This document shows positions 1-11,200 of a stretch of 64,000 nucleotides of DNA, piece after piece. Positions within the stretch are counted from its first letter, which is position 1. Each line of letters begins with the position of its first letter. This stretch comes from Myrica gale. Lineage: Eukaryota; Streptophyta; Magnoliopsida; Fagales; Myricaceae. The stretch covers positions 24,267,271-24,331,270 of the forward strand of contig OZ005608.1 in NCBI GenBank assembly GCA_963930655.1. The letters are read 5' to 3'. Under the pieces are notes generated by a model. It was not told where the DNA came from and ran no database searches. It was given only the letters and a program-made list of their open reading frames with translations. The translations under genes were made by a program, and so were the position numbers.

Positions 1-366
1 CCCCCGACCCCCGGCACTTCAGTCTTCACGAATCGCATCTATTTGCTTGTCGTTGCGCTTGCGCCCCTGCCTCCCCGAGACCTCAACTCTCCCCGAGACC
101 TCAGCTCTCCCGATTCCTCAGCCCAGTGCACCTCGTCTTCTGCAACTGCACTCCTCGTCGTCAGTCGTCTCTCACGGTAACTCTCTTTGCCTCTCTTTCC
201 TTGCTATCTCTATCTCTATCTCTATCTCTATGTTGGGTTCAGCCTCGGTGTCTCACGATTCGATTTCTCTTGCTACTCCCTCTCAGGCTCTCAATCTCGT
301 TCAAATCTCATATCTCTCAATCGCATTCAGCCTTGGGCTCAGGCTCACTGACTCACTCGCCACTCA
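1..366 (+). other. Putative 5' non-coding exon of a hAT transposase gene
   Basis: This CT-rich leader contains a short (CTATCT)n run at about 205-232 and ends at a good donor (GTAAGT at 367). The matching acceptor is the CAG directly in front of the transposase ATG at 1363, so 367-1362 reads as a 5'-UTR intron of about 1 kb. Small open frames in this stretch are low-complexity and resemble no known protein. The exon's true start lies at or left of the window edge. The exon call is an inference from splice signals only. Confidence 0.4.
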
Positions 367-1362
367 GTAAGTCCACACTCCACAAATTCTATAAATCTCA
401 ATTTTACCTAGTTTCAGTAGCATGTATGTATACAATATACCGTAGGTTGGTTTTAGCTTGTATACAAATAGATGAAATAAAAAAATGAAAAATAGATGAA
501 ACGGAGGGCACAATGGTAGTCAATTGGATAACAATCTATGTGCATCTGCTGGCTTATTAGTTGGATATTCTCAGATCTGAAGGTTGAACCATCCAACATT
601 AGCAAAAAAAGAAGAATTCACAGGCTCACATTGTAGAGTTTATTACTATATTATTGTTTTATATGTTGCTTTCTGTTGTTAATTTATTAATGTTGTCACT
701 TGTCACTGGCACAACCGCAGGACATTTCATTGCTATTTGCAAGTTGCTGAGTTGCTGAGTATATTCTCAGGCCAGTGTATATTTCAATAGTTTATAAATT
801 TTAATGAATATACTGATATGGAGATTGGAGGTCAGGGCTTGTTGAATTGGTTTATTAAATTGGTTTGTTGGATATTGGAGATTGGGTTGTTTTGGTCCTG
901 TTGGAGATTGGATATTGGATGTTGGAGATTGAAGATTGACTTGTTGGAGTTGCTAATTGGTTGATCTGTTATTGTTCAATTGAATGATTGTTTGCTTTTG
1001 GACGTGGAATTTGCTGTTGTTTGTGAAATTTAATGAGTCTTGATCTACTTAGGATTCCATTCGTTTGACGTGTATCTGTGCCTTACAGAGATGATGTATA
1101 TGGATCTTTTGTATGCTATACAGCTAGTGAAACCCATACTGATTATTGAAAACTTAATTTGGGCTTCATAATGTTGAGTTGATTGACTAGCTTTCTCTAT
1201 GTTTTTAGGTTGGCTCATCTGTCTTGATCACTTTTGTACTTTTTGTACTTTTTATTTTATATCTGAAACTTGATCATCACCAATAAGTCAAAAAATCTTC
1301 AGCAGTTTCTGCTGATTTTTTTTTTCATTTCTTGAATTGTTTTTTTTTATTATTATTTTCAG
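367..1362 (+). other. Putative 5'-UTR intron of the hAT element
   Basis: The stretch begins GTAAGT and ends in a T-rich tract followed by CAG, just before the transposase ATG. It is T/A-rich with no coding frame. An imperfect GGAGATTGGATATTGGA-type repeat lies at about 820-960. No other feature was seen. Confidence 0.4.
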
Positions 1363-2961
1363 ATGGATTTGACACAATCACATACTCCTAATAGTGAGAC
1401 ACGATTGGGAAGTGAAACTAGTCTCACTTCTAACGTGATAGGTAGTAGTGTGGTTACTACACCTTCTCAATCGTGTCCAGCCACTCCTACGGAGAGTGTG
1501 GAAATAACTGGGTCTGATCCACGTGGGTTACCACCACTTCCTCCACTTAAAAAGAGGAAGAACTCGCGTGAGTCTCCGGTATGGCAGCATTACACTAAGG
1601 TTGTTGATGAAAATGATACTATGAATGTTAGAGCCACCTGTCACTATTGTAAGAAAGATTTTTCCGCCCATCAAAAGAAGAATGAGACATCGGGGTTGAA
1701 GCAACATTTAGAGTCTTGTGTTTATTACAAGAGGAGTTTAGCGGGTCATGTGGATGTTGGTCAGATGTTGTTGAATCATGATGCAACGAGGGCGAGTAGT
1801 GGTGATGTTGGAGTGATGGGGGTCACCCGTAAGTTTGATGAGAAGGCTATTAGGGAGTTAATAGCAAGAATGGTAATTATAGATGAATTGTCATTTCTCA
1901 CGGTTCAGAAGGTTGGTTTTAGGGCATTAATGCATTACTTAGAACCTAGGTTTAAGATGCTTTCGAGGTATACGTTGATGAGAGATTGCATGTCATTGTT
2001 TTTAAGGGAGAAGATGAAGTTGAAAGAGGGGTTTCGGGTGAATAAGTATAGAGTGTGCATCACCACAGATACTTGGACATCAATCCAAAATTATAACTAT
2101 ATGTGTGTGACTGGACACTTTATTGATTGTAATTGGACGTTGCATAAGAGGATCTTGTCATTTAAGAGGATCCAAGACCATAAAGCATCAAGTATTGTAA
2201 AGGAATTAGAAGACTGCCTGCTTGATTGACATATTGATAGGGTGCTTACGATTACGGTTGATAATGCATCTTCTAACGATGCGGCAATTGACCAATTCAG
2301 AAGAAGGCAATTGATGGAAAGTATTGGTGGTTCAATTTTGAAGGTTGTGTGTGGACATGAGTATTTACATTGTAGGTGTTGTGCACATGTTCTTAATTTG
2401 ATTGTATCTGACGGGTTGAAAGATGTGCATGATTCGATAGCTAAAGTCCGCAATATGATCAACTATGTAAAGTCTTCATCTCAAAAGTTAGAAACTTTCA
2501 AGAAAGCTGTTGCAGAAAAAAACATTGCATATGGTCAATTCTTGAGTCTTGATGTTGCAACCCGTTGGAACTCCATGTATTTTATATTGAATGTGGCTGA
2601 GAAATACCAAAAAGCATTTGATCAAATGATGATTTTGGATGGGCATTTTATTCTTTATTTGCAAGAGGATGGGCATGAGAGGCAAGGTTTGGGTCCACCT
2701 ACATCTGAGGATTGGGAGGCGATTCGTGGTGTCATTAAATTGATTGATTCTCGATACAAATTGGGGGCATTGGAGTATTGGTTCAAGAAACAATTAGGGG
2801 AGGAAAAGGGGATGAAGATGACAAAAAAGGTAGAAAGTGTATTTGAGAGGATGTTTTCCGAGTATAGTAGTGTCTTATCTACTACTACTACTACTACCGC
2901 TCCTCCTTTTGTTGTTGTCGATAGCACTGTTATCTACTACTACTACCGCTCCACCTTTTAG
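1363..2961 (+). pseudogene. Degenerate hAT transposase (BED zinc finger, RICESLEEPER-like)
   Basis: The first frame (1363-2229, 288 codons) has a basic KKRK patch and a BED-type zinc finger at residues about 72-119 (C-x2-C then H-x4-C). It continues into the hAT catalytic region (TTDTWTS). A TGA at 2227-2229 interrupts it where relatives usually carry Trp. The same frame continues from 2230 through ITVDNASSND, CAHVLNL and ATRWNS, which are typical hAT blocks. At about residue 165 of the second frame the text jumps from RGVI to the DSRYKL block. Roughly 100 residues normally found between them are missing. The protein then runs into a TAC-triplet repeat and stops, so the C-terminal hAT dimerisation domain is absent. 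This is a plain DNA transposon relic that cannot encode an active transposase. Confidence 0.88.
2876..2960 (+). repeat. TAC-triplet repeat unit duplicated in tandem
   Basis: A unit of (CTA)n followed by CCGCTCC, CCTTTT and a short spacer occurs twice, about 55 bp apart. It replaces the normal hAT C-terminus. It probably arose by replication slippage at the broken 3' end of the transposase gene. Confidence 0.6.
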
Positions 2962-3596
2962 TCCTTATGTTATTTTACTTGAACAATGTTTATTTGATGT
3001 ATCATGTATGTATAATGTTGTCTTTTAATAATTTTATAGTGAGCCCTTGTATTATTTATTGTTGTAGTTTGGTTAACTTGTAAGTTTTCTAACTTGTATT
3101 TGACAATTTGTTAATTTTGTTGTAGTTTTGTAACTTGTATTTGACGTTTTAGTGTTTTAATTGAGAATGATCAAATATTGGATTTGGTCATTCTAAAAAA
3201 ATGGGTCATATAAAAAAATGGCATATGATAAGAATCTACATGATTAAACTTAATTATTGTCATGGGGATCAATAATATGGCCTACATGTTTAGATACAAT
3301 TTTCACTATATTTTTTTATTTCATTAATTGTTTTATATCTTTGTTTATATTATGGATCATTATATAGGGAACTCTGAAAAATGCCCCGAAAGGGGTACAA
3401 ATGTCACAAAACAGGGTCGAAATGGCCCAAAAAATGCTCAAAAAACGATTCCAAATGGCCCAAAAACCCAACAAATGGGCCCAAAAGGCCCAAGAATCGG
3501 GCCCAGCGGTGGTCGCGGTTCACCGCCACCGGTGGTACCGCAACCGCTGGGCCCGGTTATATGTTACCACCGATGCCGGCAATCTGAGCTACCCTA
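2962..3596 (+). mobile_element. 3' non-coding end of the hAT element
   Basis: An AT-rich stretch is followed (3381-3560) by a dense run of GGCCCAA-type motifs and a GC-rich CCGCCACCGGTGG segment, like hAT subterminal repeats. The sequence reaches a possible terminus at 3596: read on the minus strand it starts TAGGGTAGCTCAGATTGCC, which has the TAGGG-TG--CA form common in plant hAT ends. The left terminus is outside the window, so the element length and duplication cannot be checked. Confidence 0.45.
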
Positions 3597-3859
3597 TTCA
3601 CGAAGAAAAAAAATGGAAAAATTCACTTTGTACACTTAAAATCTGGGGTCATTTTTAAGTTGCACTCACTTTTACCGATTTCGTTAAATTAGTACTCCAA
3701 AATTTATGTTTTTGTTGATTTTCACTCTGGACCTCAAATTGCCGTTACTTCTCACAACAAACCAACCACATGTCATTCACGTGAGAACTTTACGATTTCA
3801 TTTCCCGTTTTGCCCTTCATTTAACGTTGTTGAACATTTCCCCAGATATAACTACTTCA

Positions 3860-4126
3860 AACAAAAAGACCGGTCTTCTTGATGTTGTCTGCAATGCATC
3901 CAACATCGAGCTAGTTCGTACTCAAACTTTGGTGAAGAGTGCTATTGTTCAAGTTGATGCAGCACCATTTAAGGAGTGGCATCTTCAACAGTACGGAGTT
4001 GACGTTGGTCGCAAGAAGAAGACTTCAGCTTCCACCAAGAAAGAAGAGGAAGAGGGTGATGCTGCACCTATTGAGGAGGTGAAAAAAAGCAACCATGTCG
4101 TCAGAAAGCTGAAGATTAGTCTATAG
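3860..4126 (+). pseudogene. Captured fragment of 40S ribosomal protein eS8 (RPS8)
   Basis: The frame reads [18 protein letters not shown], then [27 protein letters not shown] and [10 protein letters not shown]. These are the middle blocks of eukaryotic eS8, at roughly residues 60-150 of about 220. N- and C-terminal parts are missing, and the frame ends at 4126 in unrelated sequence. It sits just inside the left TIR of the Pack-MULE, so it is a captured copy and not the cell's working gene. It could be transcribed from the element but would not make a ribosomal protein. Confidence 0.85.
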
Positions 4127-4268
4127 ACTACATGCGGCAGTGAACGAACAAAGGTTCGTTGAGATTTGACGAAAAACCTTTTTTTATCCTCGAGGTAACG
4201 CCAAAACATTAGAGCATTTTGTTCTTCTTCAAAAATAGAAAGGAGAAGCAATTGAACTTACTCTGTAT

Positions 4269-5223
4269 AGAGGGTTCAATTTTTACACACTTCGAGCATT
4301 TCTAGAGAGAGGGCAGAGCCTCTCTCTCTAGAAGCTTCCCCCACCTCGCCTGATCTCCCTTCTCCCTGCTCGTGACCGGCGGTGGGAGGACCTCCCTCTC
4401 CTCCCACCGTCCCCCTCTTCCTTTCCTCTCTCCCATCTCCCTCTGTTGGCTGGTTTTTCCCCTCTTCCCCCATTTTTGGTCTCCCTGCGTGCCGGTCTTC
4501 AACGCCAGATCCCGTCGTTCCAGGAGGACTTTCGGTGGCCACGCAATGCAGGGTAGACATCAGCAGCTTCAGGCGTTCGACTTCAGCCTCTTCCGGTGGC
4601 CGTTGGGGGGCGCGTGGTCTCGTACGCGCGGCCATGAACAGGCGCGTGCGTTTCACGTGCCTGCGTCTTTTTGGATTTGCTGTTTAGGTCTTCGGTGGGG
4701 TTGCGGGGCTTTGTTATCTGGCCTGTTTCCGACCGGCCAGCGGCTTATCTATATTATTTGTGTGTTTTCTATTTGTAGTGCTGTGTGTTTCATTTCTCTG
4801 GTTGGTGTAGGGACGGATTTCGTGGATGTTTGGTTGGTGCGGCATGTTCATGGAGCATTGTCGTTCCTTACTTTGTCCCTACTTTTGTCTGTGCTGGTGT
4901 GGAGGCGTTGTTGCGGCCATGGGAGTGCAGCGATCGCTTGCCATTTTCTCCGGTGTTGGTCTCCTCCGCGTGTGGCGGAGTTTATGTCGGGTCCTTGTAC
5001 CCGTTTCAAAACTCTGGGTCTTTTGACCCCCTTGTATGCAACCTATGTGGCTATTAAACCTCAGGCCCTTGTAGCCAGTTATAGTAAGGTCCTTAGGGAT
5101 GTTCTGATTGCTGTGATGGGCGCTGTTGCCCCTGTGCTTTGTACTGGCCTTGATGGCTCCTTTGTAATCAGCACTGCTGTTTATTCGGTGAAATGAAATC
5201 TCATGTTGCTTAGAAAAAAAAAA
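4269..5223 (+). mobile_element. Non-coding LINE-like retroposon, copy A, nested in the Pack-MULE
   Basis: The insert is flanked by direct repeats of GAACTTACTCTGTAT (4254-4268 and 5224-5238) and ends in an A-run, the mark of target-primed reverse transcription. The 5' part holds a CTAGAGAGAG / CTCTCTCTAG hairpin and CT-rich, GC-rich leader. The 3' part is GT-rich like the tails of plant LINEs. A long open frame (4372-5196) has no reverse-transcriptase or other recognisable motif and is probably chance. Copy B at 21465-22240 shares the same 5' end, so this looks full-length and non-autonomous. Confidence 0.8.
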
Positions 5224-5979
5224 GAACTTACTCTGTATGGTAAGAAAAGATTGGATAAAAACAGAGTAGATTCTTTGTGCAACATTCCATCTTTTCTACT
5301 CATTAATAACATCTACGTTTGCGTTTCCATATGAAAAGGCCAAAATTTAAATAAAAAGCAGAGGAAAGATGATGTTGAGCAAGAAGAAACAACTATGTTT
5401 GCATTTCCATTTGACATATGTTACTTCCTTCTTTTCTTGGCAAGAAGAAACAACTATATTAATAGGCTGAAAGAGGAAGTGGATGAACATATATGCTTTC
5501 TTCACTTGACAAACAGAACAAACACTTCCCCAGTTTCGCCTTCTAATTCTATCTGTGTGTCTCTCTCGCCACACACGGAGCCAAGCCCCCTCTCTCTTTA
5601 TAAAAAAAAGCAGAAAATAAATTTCAAACACCATAATATTTTGGTACGCACAGTAAAGCATTGTTATTTTTATAATCTCACTTCGTCGAATAAAATCATA
5701 CACGTGGGTAGCCCACGTTCTTCTCTTTAACATTGAAACCCAACTCGTTTTTTCAACCATCTGCATTTTGCAACAACACACCTAAAACACCAAGAAGAAA
5801 AAAAAAGAATATAAGGATATAAAAGGAGGTTTTGTTTTCCCGTTTCTGCAAAGCATCCGTCTTGCTTTTCTGGTCGTCGTGTTTTTTCTGCTATTGTTTG
5901 TGTTTAAGCGTTTAAATATTTGCAGAGATTAGTGATTATCGAGAGAAAAGCATGGACAGAGAGAACACTGAAAGAGACG
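5224..5979. other. Pack-MULE interior, right part
   Basis: No gene was recognised. A possible captured promoter and leader lies at about 5814-5980 (TATAAAAGG, then a pyrimidine-rich leader). A short ATG frame at about 5952 runs into the right TIR and stops. No homology could be assigned. Confidence 0.3.
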
Positions 5980-6179
5980 AGGGTAAAATAAGAAATGAGA
6001 ACTTTAAGTTCTCACGTGGACGACACATGGTTGGTTTGCCGTGAGAAGTAAAGGTAATTGAGGTCCAAAGTGGAAATCAACGTAAACATAAACTTTTGAA
6101 TACAAATTTAACGAAATCAATAAAAGTGTGTGTAACTTTTAAATGACCTCAAAGTTCAGGGTTGCAAAGTGAATTTTCC

Positions 6180-6683
6180 TCCCAAAAAACAAAGCTACCT
6201 TCTTCATCAACTAAGTGTTTGGTTAAAACTGAGTGCATCATCTTTGTCAAAAACCATGTCATTTTGGGCTGCTAAGTTATTAGTTAATGTGGCACTCTCA
6301 TTAAGAAGATACAGGATGATTCTTTTGTCAAAAATAAAAAAATTAAAAATCACAATTTTAAAAATAAAAATCTAAAAAATAAAAAAATTAAAGATAGTAA
6401 AACTTAAGAACTAAAATAATAATTTCCTTTAATTTTAAGCACGGCAACCTCTCCTAATCTTATGTCACAACCTCTCCGGAGTCTCCGTGGGAAAACGTGC
6501 TGTTAGACAAACTTCATTCTCCTTTCCTACGTGACAAGAATAGGTGACTCAACTTAGGTCCTACTCCAGTTTTTCCGAAATGTTTAGCAAAGCTCCGGTA
6601 TTATTACCTCCAACCTTTGTAGCTGGACAATATTTTAATCCGAGCTATAAAATTTTGTTTAAACAACTCATTTCTTCGTCGAA
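6180..6683. other. AT-rich spacer without a gene
   Basis: An A-rich block (6330-6420) and ordinary AT-rich sequence fill this stretch. Nothing coding or structured was seen. Confidence 0.5.
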
Positions 6684-6698
6684 GAATTGCATAACTTC

Positions 6699-7503
6699 TT
6701 TTTTTTTTTCTTTTTTTCTGAATAATATCGTTAGGCTTACATTTTAAAAGTTCCCGTGACTTTAGTTTGTTTTTATTTGAGGTTTGGTTTAATAAAAAAA
6801 AAAGAGTTAGAACTATACAAAAAAAAAATCATACATAAGGCCTAACAACTACCAGACTTTAAAAGAAAACTAGCATGATTCCAAAAGATATCAGTAAAAC
6901 CACTATATGTTCTGTGCTAGGCAGAGAGAGCGGGTGATCGATAAGACCAAAACCTAGACAGGCTAGTAATAAAAGCACAAACAACCTGGGCACCGCAAAG
7001 CCCCTACGGAGGGCCAGAAAAGATCTCTAAGAGATCGGAAAAGCCCGTTGAGGAGTCAGAAACACAACGAAAGACAAAAAGTCGATCCGGAATTAAAGAA
7101 CCACTGAGAAAGCGCTGAAGAGCCGAAAACTCCGGCGGTGTGTGGGGCCCACACATTGCCGAAAAGGCTGCAACTTGGTGGTGTTGGGTTCCCTAGAGGC
7201 AGGGGAAGCCTCCCAAGAGGCGCATGGCCTTCAGAGACGGAAGTAAGCAACCAAAAAATGAAGAACAAGGTCGGGCGCGTGGACCAGCATGTGTCGGCCA
7301 AATGGATCAGGGCCGGAGGGGCTAAGCTCGTCTTGAGGTGGGCGGTGTCCACCAAAGGCGAATAGAAACACCAGGATCTAACCATCAAGATTTCAAACAA
7401 AAACCGCAAGAAAGAGAACAAGGAGAGAGAGGGAGAGAACAGTGAGATCTAACTAGAAAGGAAAAGAGTTCTAGAGAGAGGTAGAGGCTCTATAACCACA
7501 ACA
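6699..7503 (-). mobile_element. Non-coding LINE-like retroposon, copy E
   Basis: Read on the minus strand the element starts near the CTCTCTAGAACTC hairpin (about 7490-7450). It runs through a GC-rich middle and ends with TTATTCAG and a long A-run next to the 15-bp duplication. It has the layout of copies A and B but is more diverged. No protein is encoded. Confidence 0.6.
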
Positions 7504-7993
7504 TGTTAGAAATAAAAATTTAAACTTTGATAAGTGAGACATCCAATTATGGAAATGAATTTTTTAATTTTCTCACTTATGATTTAAAATATTTACATGG
7601 GGGCTATTTATAAGCCACTAATTGGAAATGCCCACATTGCCTTATCAATGTGAGACTACACATTTCAACACTCCCCGCAAACTCAAGATGGACAAACCTT
7701 AAGTTTGGAGTTACAAAAATAAGAAAAAATAAAATTGTCGGACTAAAGCCGGATGGTTGCCAGTACTGATGTCGGATGGTTGCCGGTACTGACGCCAGGA
7801 GGTCGCCAGAAAGTAATCGAATTAAAGCCGAAAACCTTGCTCTGATACCATGTTAGAAATAAAAATTTAAACTTTGATAAGTAAGACATCCAATTATGGA
7901 AATTTATGATTTAAAATGTTTACATGGGGGCTATTTATAAGCCACTAATTATGCCCACATTACCTTAACAATATGGGACTACACATTTCAACA
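7504..7993 (-). mobile_element. TRIM (terminal-repeat retrotransposon in miniature), fossil
   Basis: Two direct repeats, 7504-7670 and 7850-7993, each start TGTTAGAAAT and end TTTCAACA. They are LTRs with TG...CA ends. On the minus strand, the LTR at 7850-7993 is followed at once (7849-7838) by a 12-base primer-binding site matching the initiator methionine tRNA. A short purine tract (7678-7671) precedes the other LTR. Only about 180 bp lie between, with no coding capacity, so it is a TRIM of about 490 bp that looks structurally whole. The LTRs still align well apart from a length difference, suggesting a moderate age. No 5-bp flanking duplication was evident. Confidence 0.85.
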
Positions 7994-8018
7994 GTTTCGT
8001 AATGAATTGCATAGCTTC

Positions 8019-8252
8019 ATACACAAATTTCTCAACTCCACCACAAGATCCGATAACTCCATCTGGGCTGTCCTTGTAACTAACGATCGTGTGTTTCTTT
8101 TGTCAGCCACAATACACGACCTCAAGCGTTTAAAAAAAATTACATAGTCCAGATGTCGGCGAGCAATCTATGAAATGAAAAAATCTTTATGTCAAAGAAA
8201 AAATGAATAACAATCTTAAATATCTTTTCAGGAGCTCCCTAAGCTCTAATCG
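8019..8252. other. 3' flank of the minus-strand receptor kinase gene
   Basis: This AT-rich stretch probably contains the 3' UTR of the gene ending at 8253. No distinct poly-A signal was singled out. Confidence 0.4.
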
Positions 8253-11200
8253 CTATCGAGTCTCCAACACGGCAGTGATCATTTCATTCGTCGTGGACGA
8301 TCCATGCTTACTTGAACAGGAAGGTGATTGATGCAACTCTTCCTCCGTGAAGAAACCAGGTTCTTTGGGACGAGGCAATGAGCTCTCACTCCCCAACATC
8401 AAAACCACAGAAGACATGCTCGGCCTATCCTCAGGACGCTGCTGCACGCATAATAAACTAACGTGTATGCAGCGCAAAACTTCTGAAAAAGAGTGAGAGT
8501 CCTCTATGAGAGTATCCATCACCTCCAAAGGTCTGTCGTCTTTCCATAGTCTCCAGGCCTAAAAATAACCCAAAATTCCTCGTTATTTGTTAGTCTAACA
8601 TGCAAACGATCTAGAAACCGAGCTTAAAAGTCTCTGAAACTCACGTATCCAACAAGGTTCTGCCTGTCTCGATTAAAGAGTCCTCTGTTTCTCTTTCCGC
8701 TCACAATCTCCAGCAATAGGATGCCAAAGCTAAAGACGTCAGACTTTATTGAAAAGAGCCCGTCAAAAGCATATTCTGGTGCCATATAGCCACTGCGTTA
8801 TATCAATTAACAAAAATGAAACACCAGAATTAAGAATGGTGGGTCAATATAGATGACAAGTCAATGATACGTACTAAGTTCCAACCACTCTGTTTGTGTT
8901 GCCTTCAGTCTGATCTCCTCCAAAAGTTTTAGCCATGCCAAAGTCTGAAATTTTGGGGTTCATGTCACTATCAAGCAACACATTACTTGCCTTGAGATCT
9001 CTATGTATTATCCTCAATCTGGAATCTTGGTGAAGATATAGTAGCCCCCTTGCAATGCCACGAATAATTTGGAAGCGCTTAGACCAATCTAGTAGCTTAC
9101 GTCTTGTTTGATCTGGCAAGTTCCCAATTCGAGACGATCATACATTCTCAAACTCTCAACCAAGAAACATGAAAAATTATCAAAATATATGAATTATTCA
9201 TAACATAACTACATTTGCCCTCGTCTTACACAGTATGTTAGCTCTGAGGGAGTCATACCAAAAATGAAGAAGTCAAGGCTCTTGTTCACCATGTATTCAT
9301 AGACCAACATTTTCTCTTCTCCCTGAATGCAACAACCAAGAAGCCTTACTAGATTTCGGTGCTGAAGTTTTGCAATCAGTAACACTTCATTTTTGAACTC
9401 GATCAGTCCTTGTGTGGAACTCCTTGAAAGCCTCTTTACAGCAATTTGTTGTCCATCTGGTAGTGCACCCTGAAGTTCCAAGTTGCAAGAGGATTTTACA
9501 AAAACCAACAAGTGGGTGCTTACTTTTTATACGCCAGCTTATCACAAATTTACCTTGTATACAGGACCAAAGCCACCTTCTCCTAGCTTGTTGTCAACTG
9601 AGAAGTTATTAGTGGCTCTAGTAATTGTGGAGAGGTCAAATAATGGGAGTTTCATCTTTTCATCTTCGCCTTCATTTTTATGGCAGATTATTCCTCTTTC
9701 CTCTGTTCCAACATGGGGGAGGGGAAGTATATCTCAGAACAGGCTTTACTTTAGAATGGAAACAGAATTGGTATATTAAGACTTGGTACATTTCAACCAT
9801 AGTTATAAGCAACACATGGGGTTCCCACTTGTGCAATTATAAAAGCACATAGTGCTCTAGCCCTATTGTTCACATAGTGCTCGAGCCCTATTGTACAACA
9901 TACACTACTATCACAAAAAGATACCTTCCTACTCAGACAAACATAATGCATGCAATAGCTCCTTGCGATGATCTAGTCGTTTAAGTACCACAGTGCACCC
10001 TAAAGCACAGAGCCTTGCAAACAAGTGTGTGAACGAAGCTTAATACTGAACCAGGGCACACATAGTATTTCTCCAATTATTGACATTTATTAACTCTTTC
10101 CTTTCCTTTTTTTTTCCATTTCCATGCGGGACTCATCTTAAGCCTAATACAGACTCTGGTTCAGCTTAATTGACTACGTGCTAATCCTCGTTCAAGGTGT
10201 TGCATAAGTAAATTCAAGGAGCCTCTCGTTGCATTACTGGAAGATATAAAGTTAAAGAACAGAGAATATGTTCTCAAAAGGTGTTCAAGTAAGAAAGTTT
10301 ACCTCTTAACTTCCTCCTGCTTCTGCGAATGTAACTGCAAACCAAGATCATCCCAGAAACAACAGCAATGGAGGATAAACATAGTACTGCTATCTTTGGA
10401 TTTCGGTAGTCTTTCTTCTCTTTATGTTCGATATTGAAACAGAATAAAAGATTAGACTAAAAAAACAGAAGAAAAGAAAGAACCGATGTCCTGTCGCAGA
10501 CCAGAATAATTCAATTTTGAACAAACACAGATGCACCGACAATTTCAAGCTCAGACACGTAAAAGTACTTATCAAGGTGAGCATACCTGACTCTGAAGCG
10601 GCCATTCTAATATATAGATACTGTGTGCTCTCCGGAATTTGTCTAATATCAAGTAGATCACCAAACCACAGGGCGCAGCCACTACCTCCTCCCCTGATGT
10701 CTGGATTTGCATATGCCGTACAAGAACAGTTGTTCAGGCATTTGATCCTGCACTCCTTAAGACTCATACTTCTGTTCAGCCAAGCATATGTGGTGTCGGG
10801 GAGTTTCAAGCCAACAAATTTCACAAACCCATCTTTACCTTTTCCCCGGCAGCTTAGAGCTTTATTGCGTACACATCCTTGAGACCATACCCATGCTGAT
10901 TTTGGTTTGAATCCTCTTAAGCATTGGCAGACAGGAGACTCGCTAATGATACAATTTCCATAGGCTCCACAAAGGCCGTAAGTGTCACAGTGATCTACTG
11001 GAACAGATTCATAGAGGTTCCACCTGTATTCTGGTCCGATCCATGTGTAGCGTTCATATGAATAGTTCGTTTGGTTCAGAACCAGCCTTGACATGACAGA
11101 CTTATTTTTGAGGGTGTATACGTAGAAAGACTCATGGTCATTGTTCACAACTTCAAAATCAAAAATTGGATTTGGCTTCAAATCTGGTGTTCCACTAGGT

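Larger units (their letters stand above)
3615..6179. mobile_element. Pack-MULE with about 200-bp TIRs
   Basis: The left end (3615 to about 3815) and the right end (about 5980-6179) are inverted copies of each other. Both begin GGAAAA(A)TTCACTTTG and share the blocks GATTTCGTTAAATT, GGACCTCAA, ACCAACCA and CACGTGAGAACTT. The inner part holds a fragment of a host ribosomal protein gene, a nested retroposon and non-coding DNA. There is no transposase frame, so this is non-autonomous. Long TIRs plus a captured host exon fit a Mutator-like Pack-MULE. No clean 9-bp target duplication could be seen because the left flank is a run of A. Confidence 0.78.
6684..8018. mobile_element. Compound insertion bounded by a 15-bp target duplication
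   Basis: GAATTGCATAACTTC at 6684-6698 recurs with one difference at 8004-8018. Directly inside the left copy is a long T-run (6699-6716), the poly-A tail of a minus-strand retroposon. The interval contains a retroposon of the local non-coding family (6699-7503) and, at its 5' side, a TRIM (7504-7993). The duplication therefore encloses both, so the TRIM landed at or next to the retroposon's 5' end. Confidence 0.65.

Noticed and set aside
25-32. TTCACGAA, identical to the 8 bases after the presumed hAT right end at 3596
   Set aside because: The sequence following it is not a hAT terminus and lies inside the transcribed leader, so the match is probably chance.
47-488. Two overlapping small frames rich in Ser and Leu
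   Set aside because: These are products of CT-rich leader and a CTATCT repeat, with no protein features.
4372-5196. A 274-codon plus-strand open frame
   Set aside because: It lies wholly inside a retroposon with clear target duplications, has no known motif, is not kept open in sister copy B, and owes its length to GC content.
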